A stretch of 64,000 nt of DNA, taken from NCBI RefSeq assembly GCF_019749375.1, contig NZ_JACWFE010000020.1, forward strand, positions 31,609-95,608. Reading direction: 5' to 3'. The position numbers and the translations under genes were made by a program. Below are positions 43,789-51,881 of the stretch, piece after piece (positions within the stretch are counted from its first letter, which is position 1; every line of letters starts with the position of its first letter). Below the pieces are notes generated by a model. It saw only the letters and a program-made list of their open reading frames with translations. It searched no databases and was not told the DNA's origin. The DNA is from Bacillus sp. S/N-304-OC-R1. GTDB taxonomy: Bacteria > Bacillota > Bacilli > Bacillales > Cytobacillaceae.

Positions 43789-44592
43789 ATGGATTTTAGA
43801 CATTATCCCTATTCTATTCCTTTTGATGTAGAGTCGCTTCATAATAATGATCGAACATATCCGGGTGAAAGTGGAGGGTTCCCGTTAGTTCCCCTATCGG
43901 GCGGGTCTAACCCAGGATCCTTTCCAGGCCAGCCGTCAGGATTCCCTTCAAGCCAGCAAATGGGGTACCCTCAAGGCCAGCCGTCCGGATTCGCCCCAGG
44001 CCAGCAGATGGGTTATCCTCCGGGCCAACCGTCCGGGTTCGCCCCAGGCCAGCAGATGGGTTATCCTCCGGGCCAGCCGTCCGGATTCGCCCCAGGCCAA
44101 CAGATGGGGTATCCTTCAGGCCAGCCGTCCGGATTCGCCCCAGGTCAGCAAATGGGTTATCCTCCGGGGCAGCCGTTAGGGTTCGCCCCAGGCCAACAGA
44201 TGGGATATCCTCCGGGGCAGCCGTCCGGATTCGCTCCAGGCCAGCAAATGGGGTACCCTCCAAGTCAGCCGTCCGGATTTCCTCCGGGTCAACAGCAGGG
44301 TAACCCGTCAGGTCAGCAGCATGGAGGAGGACAGCAAGGGGGACCACCTTCCACACCGCCGCCTGCTTTCACCCCGCAAATGCAGCAAGTTACTCCATTT
44401 GCTGTTGATCCAGGGGCAATAAGAAGATGTTTAAATAGGTTTACTTATATTTGGCTAAATACTGGCCGCAGCTTTTGGTTCTACCCAGTCTTCGTTGGAA
44501 GAACATCCATTGGTGGATGGCGGTGGAGACGAAATCGCTGGGTCTACTTTGGAACTGAACTCAATAGCATCCGCTCCTTCCAATGCGTCTAA
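43789..44592 (+). CDS. Gly/Pro/Gln-rich 16-residue-repeat protein, coat-protein-like
   Basis: The 267-residue protein has three parts. Residues 1-47 form a Pro/Gly-rich head. Residues 48-175 are eight tandem 16-residue repeats of consensus [16 protein letters not shown], the first and last diverged. After a Gln/Gly linker comes a compact C-terminal domain (about 205-267) with [20 protein letters not shown] and [14 protein letters not shown], rich in Trp, Arg and Tyr. That domain occurs, as I recall, in small Bacillus proteins of unknown role, some mis-annotated as transporters. There are no membrane helices. The composition and the possible mother-cell promoter suggest a spore coat or exosporium protein; this is inference. 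Confidence 0.75.
   Translation: MDFRHYPYSIPFDVESLHNNDRTYPGESGGFPLVPLSGGSNPGSFPGQPSGFPSSQQMGYPQGQPSGFAPGQQMGYPPGQPSGFAPGQQMGYPPGQPSGFAPGQQMGYPSGQPSGFAPGQQMGYPPGQPLGFAPGQQMGYPPGQPSGFAPGQQMGYPPSQPSGFPPGQQQGNPSGQQHGGGQQGGPPSTPPPAFTPQMQQVTPFAVDPGAIRRCLNRFTYIWLNTGRSFWFYPVFVGRTSIGGWRWRRNRWVYFGTELNSIRSFQCV
43930..44313 (+). repeat. Coding 48-bp tandem repeat, eight units
   Basis: Eight 48-base units encode the 16-residue repeats of the Gly/Pro/Gln-rich protein. Inner units are nearly identical at DNA level (GGATTCGCCCCAGGCCAGCA and its variants), and differences between units are mostly silent or Pro/Ser changes, so copy number probably varies between strains. Confidence 0.9.
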
Positions 44593-44648
44593 AACAGTGA
44601 CGTGTTCAGATTGTAGAAGGTCGAGCGGAAAACATCCCTTTAAATGAA

Positions 44649-44680
44649 AAAAGACGGACATTTTCGAGTCCGTCTTTTAC
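44649..44680. terminator. Bidirectional terminator between the repeat-protein and AtoE genes
   Basis: AAAAGACGGAC and GTCCGTCTTTT are perfect complements around an eight-base loop. Confidence 0.88.
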
Positions 44681-44734
44681 TTTGTAGAATAATATGAGCT
44701 ACCAGTACAATAACTGGCAACAACTTGCCTTTGT

Positions 44735-46054
44735 TTAGAAAAACGTTAATCCGATTGAAATAATAATTCCTGAAACGACGAGTGTAAGTACACAATAACC
44801 CATAATATCCTTTGCTCGAAGACCAGCAATCGCTAGTGCTGGCAGTGCCCAGAACGGCTGAATTAAGTTCGTCCAAGCATCTCCCCATGCGACGGCCATA
44901 GCTGTCTTTGGAATGGAGGCATTTAATACTTGAGCTGCTTCAAGCATAATAGGTCCTTGAACGGCCCATTGTCCGCCTCCAGAAGGAATGAAGATGTTGA
45001 CAAGCCCTGCACTGATAAAGGCGAAAAATGGAAAAGTAAATTCATTAGAAATAGAAACGAATGCATTTGAAATAACAGCCGCTAATCCGGAAGCTGTCAT
45101 CATTCCCATAATCCCAGCATAGAAAGGGAATTGAACGATAATCCCACTTGCTCCTTTTACCGCATTTAGCACAGCATCTAAGAAATGCTTAGGTGTTCCA
45201 TGGAATAAGATACCTAAGAACAAGAATAAGAAGTTAACAATATCAAGATTTAGTTTAAATCCATTTGTTGCAAAATAGTAAAATAAGAAAACAAGACCAA
45301 AGATCCCGATTAACAAAGAAATTAGACTGCTGTTTTCAAGTCTTTCTGCAGGAGTCATTGCCCCTTTTTCTAATGTGGCAGCCTGTACATCATCCTGTAA
45401 TATCGCAGGATCTACTGTAACTGTTTGCTCCTTTGATGGCATCATAAGCCTGTTGACAATAGGGATAATCACAAACAATGCTGCAATAATGACAATATTA
45501 AAGACAGAAAAGATTGTCTGCTCTGTTGAGATAACACCAATAAGATTCTCTGTGAAATGTCCGCTTGTGGCAATCGTTAATGGAACAGAGCCTGAAATTC
45601 CCCCGTGCCAAACAACAAACCCTGAGTAAGCGCTTGCAATTAATAGCCGGTAATCAACACCCTTAACTTTTTTCGCCAGCTCTTTCGCGAATAGTGCTCC
45701 AATAACAAGTCCAAAACCCCAGTTAATTAAACTGGCAATAATTGATACAATCGTAACAATTATAATGGCCTGACCAGGTGATTTAGCGGTGCCAGCCAGA
45801 GCTCCTAATCCCTTTTTGAAAATACGGCTGCTAGCTAAAACATGTCCAGTTACTAAAACTAGTACCATCTGCATGGAGAATGTGAGAAGCTGCCAGAATC
45901 CTGTTCCCCAATGCTGTACCATTTTGTATGGTCCGTTGTCTGTGAAAATAAGTCCTAATCCAAAAACGACAAAAGTAAGAATGATGACAAATAAGAATGG
46001 ATCAGGTAAGTACCGCTGCATTAGGCGGTTAAAAAATCCTACTAACGATTTCAC
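44735..46054 (-). CDS. Short-chain fatty acid transporter, AtoE family
   Basis: This 439-residue membrane protein with about 11-12 helices has the AtoE/TIGR00366 features: YLPDPFLFVIILTFVVF near the N-terminus, SLINWGFGLVIGALFAKELA, YSGFVVWHGGISGSVPL and the late FIPSGGGQWAVQGPIMLEAA motif followed by AWGDAWTNLIQPFWALP. Members carry acetoacetate or short-chain fatty acids. No catabolic acyl-CoA genes are adjacent, so the substrate remains open. It is single-cistron, with AAGGGGATTATTAG before the start. Confidence 0.88.
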   Translation of the reverse strand: MKSLVGFFNRLMQRYLPDPFLFVIILTFVVFGLGLIFTDNGPYKMVQHWGTGFWQLLTFSMQMVLVLVTGHVLASSRIFKKGLGALAGTAKSPGQAIIIVTIVSIIASLINWGFGLVIGALFAKELAKKVKGVDYRLLIASAYSGFVVWHGGISGSVPLTIATSGHFTENLIGVISTEQTIFSVFNIVIIAALFVIIPIVNRLMMPSKEQTVTVDPAILQDDVQAATLEKGAMTPAERLENSSLISLLIGIFGLVFLFYYFATNGFKLNLDIVNFLFLFLGILFHGTPKHFLDAVLNAVKGASGIIVQFPFYAGIMGMMTASGLAAVISNAFVSISNEFTFPFFAFISAGLVNIFIPSGGGQWAVQGPIMLEAAQVLNASIPKTAMAVAWGDAWTNLIQPFWALPALAIAGLRAKDIMGYCVLTLVVSGIIISIGLTFF

Positions 46055-46207
46055 CTAATAATCCCCTTTACTGTTAATATTTTTCTGTTACTCATCAATA
46101 TTTCGACAAAAAAACCAATATTCCTCTTATTTGGAATATTTAGATTAACTATTTTTACATAATATGCATATACTACTGGGTAAATGTCTAAAAGGAGCGA
46201 GTCCTAA

Positions 46208-47107
46208 ATGTATCCTGTATATCAGTACTATAGTGCTAATAAGGAGTGTAAAGAGGTTCCCGTTGCCTTTCCTCCTCAGCATCAAAACATTCAGCCAGGC
46301 TATGAGTATATGATGGCTCCAAGACCTATTTCGGAAAATCCGGCTTATAACGGTTCTGGAAAGTTAAAAGACAAGGTTGCTATTATAACAGGCGGAGATA
46401 GTGGAATTGGCCGTGCTGTTGCCTATGCATTTGTAAAAGAGGGAGCAAAGGTAGTTATTGTCTACTTAAATGAACATCAAGATGCAGCGGAAACTGAGCA
46501 AAGAATAAAAGAGTTGGGCGGAGAAGCCCTATTCATTGCAGCAGATTTAAGAGATGAAAACACCTCTTCTTATGTAGTAGAACAAACGCTGAAAAGGTTT
46601 GGGAAAATCGATATATTAATCAATAATCACGCTGTACAGTTTGTACAAAATTCAATTCTTGATATTACGAAAGAGCAGTTGGAAAATACGTTTCAAACAA
46701 ATATTTTTTCTTATTTTTACTTAACAAAAGCAGTGCTTCCTCATTTATCTGCGGGAAGTGCCGTTATTAACACTGCATCCGTTACTGCCTATGAAGGTCA
46801 GAAAAAGCTAATTGATTATTCAGCTACTAAAGGGGCTGTCGTTGCTTTTACTCGTTCTCTGTCCTTATCATTGGAAAAACAGCAGATTCGCGTTAATGCA
46901 ATAGCTCCAGGTCCCATCTGGACTCCGCTCATTCCAGCGAGCTTTTCGGAAAAAGATGTGATGAAATTTGGAACGGATACACCGATGAAAAGGGCAGGTC
47001 AGCCGTTTGAGCTTGCTCCGACTTATATTTACTTGGCTTCAGATGATTCACGCTATGTGAGCGGTCAAGTGCTTCATGTGAATGGCGGAACGATGGTCAG
47101 CTCTTAA
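46208..47107 (+). CDS. Short-chain dehydrogenase/reductase, Gsp39/YhdF-like
   Basis: The 299-residue SDR carries an N-terminal extension of about 50 residues (FPPQHQNIQPGYEYMM, PRPISENPAYNGSGKLKDK) characteristic of the general-stress SDR group (YdaD, YhdF, YhxC). The Rossmann motif is TGGDSGIGRA (about 61-70), followed by NNHAVQ in place of NNAG, the catalytic Ser in NTASVTAYEG and YSATK. Its substrate is unknown. AAAAGGAGCGAGTCCTAA precedes the ATG. I did not find a convincing sigma-B promoter. Confidence 0.9.
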   Translation: MYPVYQYYSANKECKEVPVAFPPQHQNIQPGYEYMMAPRPISENPAYNGSGKLKDKVAIITGGDSGIGRAVAYAFVKEGAKVVIVYLNEHQDAAETEQRIKELGGEALFIAADLRDENTSSYVVEQTLKRFGKIDILINNHAVQFVQNSILDITKEQLENTFQTNIFSYFYLTKAVLPHLSAGSAVINTASVTAYEGQKKLIDYSATKGAVVAFTRSLSLSLEKQQIRVNAIAPGPIWTPLIPASFSEKDVMKFGTDTPMKRAGQPFELAPTYIYLASDDSRYVSGQVLHVNGGTMVSS

Positions 47108-47114
47108 GTTAAAA

Positions 47115-47152
47115 AAGGAGGTTAACTAGTCTGTGTTAGCTAACCTCCTTTA
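47115..47152. terminator. Bidirectional terminator between the SDR and MerR genes
   Basis: AAGGAGGTTAACTAG pairs with TAGCTAACCTCCTT (one bulge) around a short loop, flanked by an A run and a T-rich tail. Confidence 0.8.
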
Positions 47153-47162
47153 TACATCACAA

Positions 47163-47930
47163 TCAGGCTTTCTTATCCATAACGATTCCCATTTTCTTTA
47201 TATAGATTTCTATTGCTTTTGCCAGCCAATTCTCCTCTTCTGCAGTAAATGGGGAGTGAAACAGGCTTGGTTCATCTTCTATGTCTATTCCGCTATCGTA
47301 CAAATCCTGAACGAGTTTCAGGTCATCTCCCGTCAATTCATTGACAATCCCCATATAATCTTTGATTAATTCCTGAACGTCTTTACTTGCTGGATCCTGT
47401 CCATATAGCTCCTTAAGCTCTGAAAAAATTTCAAGAGTTTTTATATTCATTTCTAGCTGTTTTTCCTCAGGGATACTATATAGTTTTTCGACCTTTTCTT
47501 CATGAATGAATCCTTTCAGCCATTCCTTATGTTCATCCTCCATTTGAATATTTTTAATGAGGGAAATAAAAATGGAGGAATCGACTTTGCCATGACTGTC
47601 CATCATAAGCAGAGCGTGATCGAGAGCTCGAATAACATTTTCAAGCTGCTGTTTCTTTTGTAGCATTTCTTTTTTTTGAAAGGATAGTGAATCTTTTAAG
47701 CTCCAATCCTGTAAATGAATAAACTCACTAATTTTTTCTAGGGAATAGCCTAAATATTTCAGTGAAACAATCTTTTGCAGCTTAACTAAATCATCGTCAG
47801 AATAAAACCTCCGTCCAGAATCAGTTGTCAAAGCGGGCTTTAATAAACTAATTTCATCGTAATAATGGAGTGTTCTAATCGTTGTCCCAGTTCTTTTAGC
47901 AAATTCGCCGATTGAATATTTAGCAGTCAT
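47163..47930 (-). CDS. MerR-family regulator (TipA-like)
   Basis: This 255-residue regulator has a MerR winged helix at the N-terminus (YSIGEFAKRTGTTIRTLHYY, 4-23; then DSGRRFYSDDDLVKLQKI). A coiled coil of about 50 residues follows (SLSFQKKEMLQKKQQLENVI), then a helical C-terminal domain (about 130-255) similar in outline to the TipAS antibiotic-binding domain. It is probably activated by a small molecule; targets are unknown and no efflux gene is adjacent. The ATG at 47930 follows AGGGGGAATGATA; the ATG two codons upstream is too close to the ribosome site. Confidence 0.87.
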   Translation of the reverse strand: MTAKYSIGEFAKRTGTTIRTLHYYDEISLLKPALTTDSGRRFYSDDDLVKLQKIVSLKYLGYSLEKISEFIHLQDWSLKDSLSFQKKEMLQKKQQLENVIRALDHALLMMDSHGKVDSSIFISLIKNIQMEDEHKEWLKGFIHEEKVEKLYSIPEEKQLEMNIKTLEIFSELKELYGQDPASKDVQELIKDYMGIVNELTGDDLKLVQDLYDSGIDIEDEPSLFHSPFTAEEENWLAKAIEIYIKKMGIVMDKKA

Positions 47931-48059
47931 TATCATTCCCCCTACTATTTTCTAACTCCATCATAAATCCTAACGTAACAGGAGATGCAAGCAAAAAATG
48001 AAAGGAATTTCTTTTTATATTTTCAAAATAATGTTAAAATTAAGTAAGGAGGGATAAAA

Positions 48060-48251
48060 ATGTGGTATTTGCTCATTTTTTGTCTATCACTACTCGGATT
48101 TGGTGTTTTAATGGACTGGCGGAATAAAAAGAACGGATTAAAAGGCTTTGACCCTGAAGAAAATCATAAGCATGTGTCAGAATCTGAAAGAGCTTATGTT
48201 GAATCTTATATGCATAATTTGAAGAATGACCATAACAATGGACCATTTTAA
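48060..48251 (+). CDS. Small single-pass membrane protein, unrecognised
   Basis: This 63-residue protein has one hydrophobic segment (about 2-19, WYLLIFCLSLLGFGVLM) followed by a basic patch and a hydrophilic tail with HKHVSESERAYVESYMH. AAGGAGGGATAAAA precedes the ATG, which supports translation. I do not recognise a family. It is divergent from the MerR-type gene, 130 bases away, and could be part of its regulon, though no shared operator is obvious. Confidence 0.7.
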   Translation: MWYLLIFCLSLLGFGVLMDWRNKKNGLKGFDPEENHKHVSESERAYVESYMHNLKNDHNNGPF

Positions 48252-48346
48252 CTTGAACAGGCATGGCTGCAGCGAGCGGTCCTGCCTTTTTTCTTAGGGG
48301 AATAATCGGTTAAAATAAACTAAAAAAATGTAGCGAGGTACATAAA

Positions 48347-49003
48347 ATGATTCAATTATTAGTTGATTTATTTGAGCAGAATCGTGACCCTGAAAAAGCT
48401 ATACCGATGGAAAATTACATGAAAAATCATTTTCCTTTTCTCGGGATAAAATCACCAGAACGAAAAGTGCTGGTCAGGCAATTTTTCGAGGAAAGCGGGA
48501 TCTTAAAACAAGATTTTCAACCGGACTTTATTTTAGCACTATGGGATATGGAGGAAAGGGAATATCAATACGCAGCTATGGACTACATCGATAAGGTTTC
48601 GAAAAAGCTGGGGAAGAATCATCTCGCTTTAATGGAGCATTTAGTTGTAACGAAATCATGGTGGGATACTGTTGATTTCCTTGCTGCAAAGCCAGTAGGC
48701 ATTATTGCAGCAAAGCATCCGGAAGTCATCACGGAAACAATCGAGAGCTGGGCTTATGGTGATCATCTTTGGCTGCGGAGAACAGCAATTCTTTTTCAGC
48801 TGAAGTACAAGGAAAGAACAGATGAAAAGCTTTTATACCGTTATATCGAGCAAAATAAAGACAGTAAAGAATTTTTTATTAGAAAAGCTATTGGCTGGGT
48901 CCTACGAGAATACTCTAAAACGAGTCCAGATTCAGTGAGATCCTTTATACAATCTACTAGTTTGCCGAGCTTGAGTGTACGAGAGGGCAGTAAGTATATT
49001 TAG
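48347..49003 (+). CDS. AlkD-like DNA alkylation repair glycosylase
   Basis: The 218-residue all-helical protein of HEAT-like repeats matches the AlkC/AlkD glycosylase family that removes cationic alkylated bases such as 7-methyl- and 3-methyl-adenine/guanine. KSWWDTVD (about 103-110) contains the Trp and catalytic Asp of the AlkD cleft, and WLRRTAILFQL (about 143-153) holds the conserved Arg. The frame continues into a short polar C-terminus of normal length. It is adjacent to a sugar dehydrogenase gene with an independent ribosome site. Confidence 0.9.
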   Translation: MIQLLVDLFEQNRDPEKAIPMENYMKNHFPFLGIKSPERKVLVRQFFEESGILKQDFQPDFILALWDMEEREYQYAAMDYIDKVSKKLGKNHLALMEHLVVTKSWWDTVDFLAAKPVGIIAAKHPEVITETIESWAYGDHLWLRRTAILFQLKYKERTDEKLLYRYIEQNKDSKEFFIRKAIGWVLREYSKTSPDSVRSFIQSTSLPSLSVREGSKYI

Positions 49004-49048
49004 TTAACCAAGGATGACATAAGTATATGAGTGTAAAGGAGGAAAGTG

Positions 49049-50119
49049 ATGGCGCGTATAGCAGCAATTTTACTGCTGGCGGTTGTTGTCATGACGGGGT
49101 GTTCTAACGTGGAGAAGCGGGAGGAGGTGAATCGGGAAGCGGCTGTTCCTATATCACAGCCGCAAGTATTGGCAGATGATTTGCAAATACCTTGGTCGAT
49201 TGCAATGGTTGAAGATGTTATTTATCTATCGGAAAGACCTGGCACAATTGTAAAGATAGAAGATGGGAAAACAGAGAGGCAAAGGGTTGAATTGGAAAAG
49301 CCACTTGCAACTGCCGCTGAAGCAGGATTATTAGGCTTCCTGCTTTCACCGGATTTTTTACAAACGAATGAAGCCTTTGCTTATTACACCTATTCCGATC
49401 AAGCGGGTCAATTTAACCGCATTGTTGTTCTTCAGTTTGAAAATAATGTTTGGCAGGAAAAGCGGCTGCTTCTAGATAAGATTCCGAGCGGTCAATATCA
49501 TCATGGCGGAAGACTTAAAATCGGACCAGATGGCAAATTATATGCCACAACAGGTGATGCCGCTGCCAATCCGGAAATTGCTCAGGACCTTGGTTCGCTA
49601 GGGGGAAAAATATTAAGAATGAATTTAGATGGCTCGATTCCTCATGATAATCCGTACCCCGATTCCTTTGTATACAGTTATGGTCACCGGAATCCTCAAG
49701 GTCTAGCTTGGACATCAGATGGGGAGCTATATGAAAGTGAACACGGTCCTTCAGCCAATGATGAAATCAACCAGATATACGCCGGGAAAAACTATGGCTG
49801 GCCGATCATTAAAGGTAAGGAGAAACGATCGGGCATGGAAACTCCATTGTTTACTTCTGGAGCGAATCACACATGGGCACCTTCCGGAATGGCTTATGCT
49901 AATGGAAAGCTTTATGTTGCCGCATTAAGAGGAAGTGCTGTTCTGGAATATAATGTTCAAACAGGGAAACAGCGAGAAATTATTACAGGTCTAGGTCGGA
50001 ATCGGGATGTATACATAACGGATCACCATCTTTACTTTATTAGCAATAACACGGATGGGCGCGGCAACCCCCAGACGAAGGATGATAAACTTTATCGAAT
50101 ACCATTGACAGCGCAGTAA
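49049..50119 (+). CDS. PQQ-dependent-type sugar dehydrogenase lipoprotein
   Basis: This 356-residue protein has a signal peptide and lipobox (VVVMTGC, Cys at about 18), so it is anchored outside the membrane. The mature part is a six-bladed propeller of the GdhB/YliI aldose sugar dehydrogenase family: LQIPWSIAMVED, a YHHGGRLKIGPDGKLYATTGD blade with the probable catalytic His, GHRNPQGLAW and ANHTWAPSGMAY. Family members oxidise sugars with PQQ, but many Gram-positive homologues are uncharacterised and no PQQ genes are in view. The ATG at 49049 has AGGAGG six bases upstream; a GTG one codon earlier is possible. Confidence 0.87.
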   Translation: MARIAAILLLAVVVMTGCSNVEKREEVNREAAVPISQPQVLADDLQIPWSIAMVEDVIYLSERPGTIVKIEDGKTERQRVELEKPLATAAEAGLLGFLLSPDFLQTNEAFAYYTYSDQAGQFNRIVVLQFENNVWQEKRLLLDKIPSGQYHHGGRLKIGPDGKLYATTGDAAANPEIAQDLGSLGGKILRMNLDGSIPHDNPYPDSFVYSYGHRNPQGLAWTSDGELYESEHGPSANDEINQIYAGKNYGWPIIKGKEKRSGMETPLFTSGANHTWAPSGMAYANGKLYVAALRGSAVLEYNVQTGKQREIITGLGRNRDVYITDHHLYFISNNTDGRGNPQTKDDKLYRIPLTAQ

Positions 50120-50120
50120 A

Positions 50121-50143
50121 AAAGCTGGGGCTAGCCCCCAGCT
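50121..50143. terminator. Bidirectional terminator after the sugar dehydrogenase gene
   Basis: AAGCTGGGG and CCCCAGCTT pair tightly around CTAGC, with A- and T-rich flanks. Confidence 0.8.
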
Positions 50144-50145
50144 TC

Positions 50146-50415
50146 TTACTGCATTTTTTGATTATAATATTGCACTGAATACACTGCCCCTTCATCGACC
50201 ATTTTATTATCCTCAATATCCTGTGGATGAGGATTTCCTGCCTTTTCAACGGGGAGATTTTTGCTTTTATCTAAAGGTGAAGGTTTAATTTTTCGTTTCC
50301 AGTCTCTTAGAAGGATCATCGTCTTTAATCGATTGGGTTTAGATGATAACCATAATGCGGCTGATACTCCGACTCCTGCTGCCATTGCAGACTTCATGCT
50401 CAAGGTTTGTCTCAT
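50146..50415 (-). CDS. Small conserved-looking protein, function unknown
   Basis: This 89-residue protein begins MRQTLSMKSAMAAGVGVSAA, a short hydrophobic Ala/Gly-rich segment (about 8-25) that may insert in the membrane. It is followed by a basic middle (RDWKRKIKPS) and an acidic, Pro-containing tail ending VYSVQYYNQKMQ. AAAGGAGGATTTACT precedes the ATG at 50415; seven further in-frame codons upstream contain the ribosome site and are excluded. I do not recognise a family. Confidence 0.65.
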   Translation of the reverse strand: MRQTLSMKSAMAAGVGVSAALWLSSKPNRLKTMILLRDWKRKIKPSPLDKSKNLPVEKAGNPHPQDIEDNKMVDEGAVYSVQYYNQKMQ

Positions 50416-50669
50416 AGTAAATCCTCCTTTTTTCATGTTGGATACTCCTATTCGATGTCACCTCCTGCTATTTTTTATATGTTTACCCCGATTAAATCTT
50501 CTAAAACATGATATCTATTAAACTATCTTTACTAGCAAATGACACCTATTACAAAAATATTAAACTGGAGAAAAATAGTTTTATATGGGACAGACTGTGG
50601 TAGTAACTAAGCAAGGCTGCAGTGAGTAGCCGGAAAACACATTTTAAAAATAGCGATGGAGGGATTTCT

Positions 50670-51029
50670 ATGAATACAAAATTAATAGTTAGAGAATGTG
50701 ATAATGCCATTGAAGTTCTTAATGAAGTAAAGGCTTTTGAATTCAGTGGAGTCCAGCCGGATCAAATGTATGTGCTAGCACATGAAAGGGATCGGACAAA
50801 TGAAATGGCAGACCAATTAGGTATTAATACGATTGGTTTAAAGGAAGAAGGACTGGGAACTGCATTAAAGAATTTGTTTGAAGGAAGGGGAGATTCCCTT
50901 CGCAATAAAATGCAAGAGATGGGGCTTTCCAAGGAAGAAGCAGATGTATATGAAATGAAACTAGACCACGGGAAAATCCTATTGTTCGTTGAAAATTGTG
51001 GCGGTATTGGCAGCCGAATCCACAGTTAA
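50670..51029 (+). CDS. General stress protein 17M-like (YflT family)
   Basis: This 119-residue protein has the YflT/GS17M domain: VRECDNAIEVLNEVKAFEFS, then YVLAHERDRTNEMADQLG with the conserved Asp-Arg, a GLGTALKNLF helix and a MGLSKEEADVYEMKLDHGKI tail that ends in LLFVEN. Members are sigma-B-dependent stress proteins in B. subtilis, of unknown biochemical role. I could not find a convincing sigma-B promoter in the 250 bases upstream. GATGGAGGGATTTCT precedes the ATG. Confidence 0.85.
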   Translation: MNTKLIVRECDNAIEVLNEVKAFEFSGVQPDQMYVLAHERDRTNEMADQLGINTIGLKEEGLGTALKNLFEGRGDSLRNKMQEMGLSKEEADVYEMKLDHGKILLFVENCGGIGSRIHS

Positions 51030-51057
51030 TCTATTTAGTGACGATACATTACAAAAA

Positions 51058-51101
51058 AAGAGAACTGCCCTTCCAACAAGATAGGGCAGTTCTCTTTTTT
51101 G
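51058..51101. terminator. Terminator after the YflT-like gene
   Basis: AAAGAGAACTGCCCT and AGGGCAGTTCTCTTT are perfect 15-base complements around a 9-base loop and are followed by a T run. Confidence 0.9.
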
Positions 51102-51156
51102 TCTATTTAAATGTCCTCTCCCTATGGAAAAAACTATCAATTGTCCACAAACGGTG

Positions 51157-51810
51157 TCAGACACCAAGAGCGCGTAAAAGGAATCCAATTGTTGCTTCTA
51201 TTTCCTCTTCGTCGTTCCAATTCGATTCTGGAAATAAAATATACCTTCCGAAAAGATAGCCGATAATCGTGGTTAAGGTTAATCGAATGACTTGTTGTGG
51301 CGGAATAGAAATGATTTGCCCCTTTTCTTGATAATACTCTGTTAATTTGACGTAGCGTTCAAAAACCTTTTTCGCGATATGTTCGAAAAATTGCTCCTTT
51401 AGCTCAGGGTGAAAAGGGATTTCTTGAATCAATATTTTAATAAGAGGCAAATTCTTTTTTACAAAAACAACTCTATTTTCCATCATTGCTCTAAGAAAAT
51501 CTTCAAACCGCTCATACTTCGTATCTAGCACCTTATACAAATCTTTGATGACAAAGGGGGCCAGTAATTTTGCCATTGTAGGAGCAACAATCCCCAGCAG
51601 CAAATCCTTCTTAGTTTTATAATGCCGGAAGATAGTCCCTTCCGCTACGCCAGCTTTCTTTGCAATTTCACTTGTAGAGGTAGCTGCATAGCCCTTCTCT
51701 GAAAAGGATTCAATCGCGGCTAGAATAATTTTTTTTTGTTTATCTGTTAACTCATCTTCATTATCGAAAAGTTGAGTAATCAATGAATCTTGCTCTGCTA
51801 TGATTAACAA
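51157..51810 (-). CDS. TetR-family regulator of the adjacent ABC-2 exporter
   Basis: The 217-residue frame has a TetR helix-turn-helix (about 25-70: AAIESFSEKGYAATSTSEIA, KKAGVAEGTIFRHYKTKKDLL) and a ligand-binding helical core. It lies just downstream of an ABC exporter operon that carries twin palindromes at its promoter, so it probably represses that operon and is bound by an exported compound. The start is unclear: the AAAAAAGGAG ribosome site directly abuts the TTG at 51810, and the next canonical candidate, a TTG at 51783, has only a weak GAG. An ATA nine bases after the ribosome site is in frame. The 5' boundary is therefore tentative. Confidence 0.85.
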   Translation of the reverse strand: MLIIAEQDSLITQLFDNEDELTDKQKKIILAAIESFSEKGYAATSTSEIAKKAGVAEGTIFRHYKTKKDLLLGIVAPTMAKLLAPFVIKDLYKVLDTKYERFEDFLRAMMENRVVFVKKNLPLIKILIQEIPFHPELKEQFFEHIAKKVFERYVKLTEYYQEKGQIISIPPQQVIRLTLTTIIGYLFGRYILFPESNWNDEEEIEATIGFLLRALGV

Positions 51811-51881
51811 CTCCTTTTTTCACTTATCCTATTAAGTTCATTATAAATGAAGATATGATAGGAAAGGAAATTTAGCAAAAA

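Noticed and set aside
43930..44313. CRISPR-like regular repeat
   Set aside because: Units are contiguous 48-mers without unique spacers, in frame with a protein, and no cas genes are present.
43907..44356. Minus-strand frame of 149 codons with regular repeats
   Set aside because: It is the mirror of the 48-bp coding repeat; the periodicity comes from the Gly/Pro/Gln protein on the plus strand, which has the ribosome site and a conserved-looking C-terminal domain.
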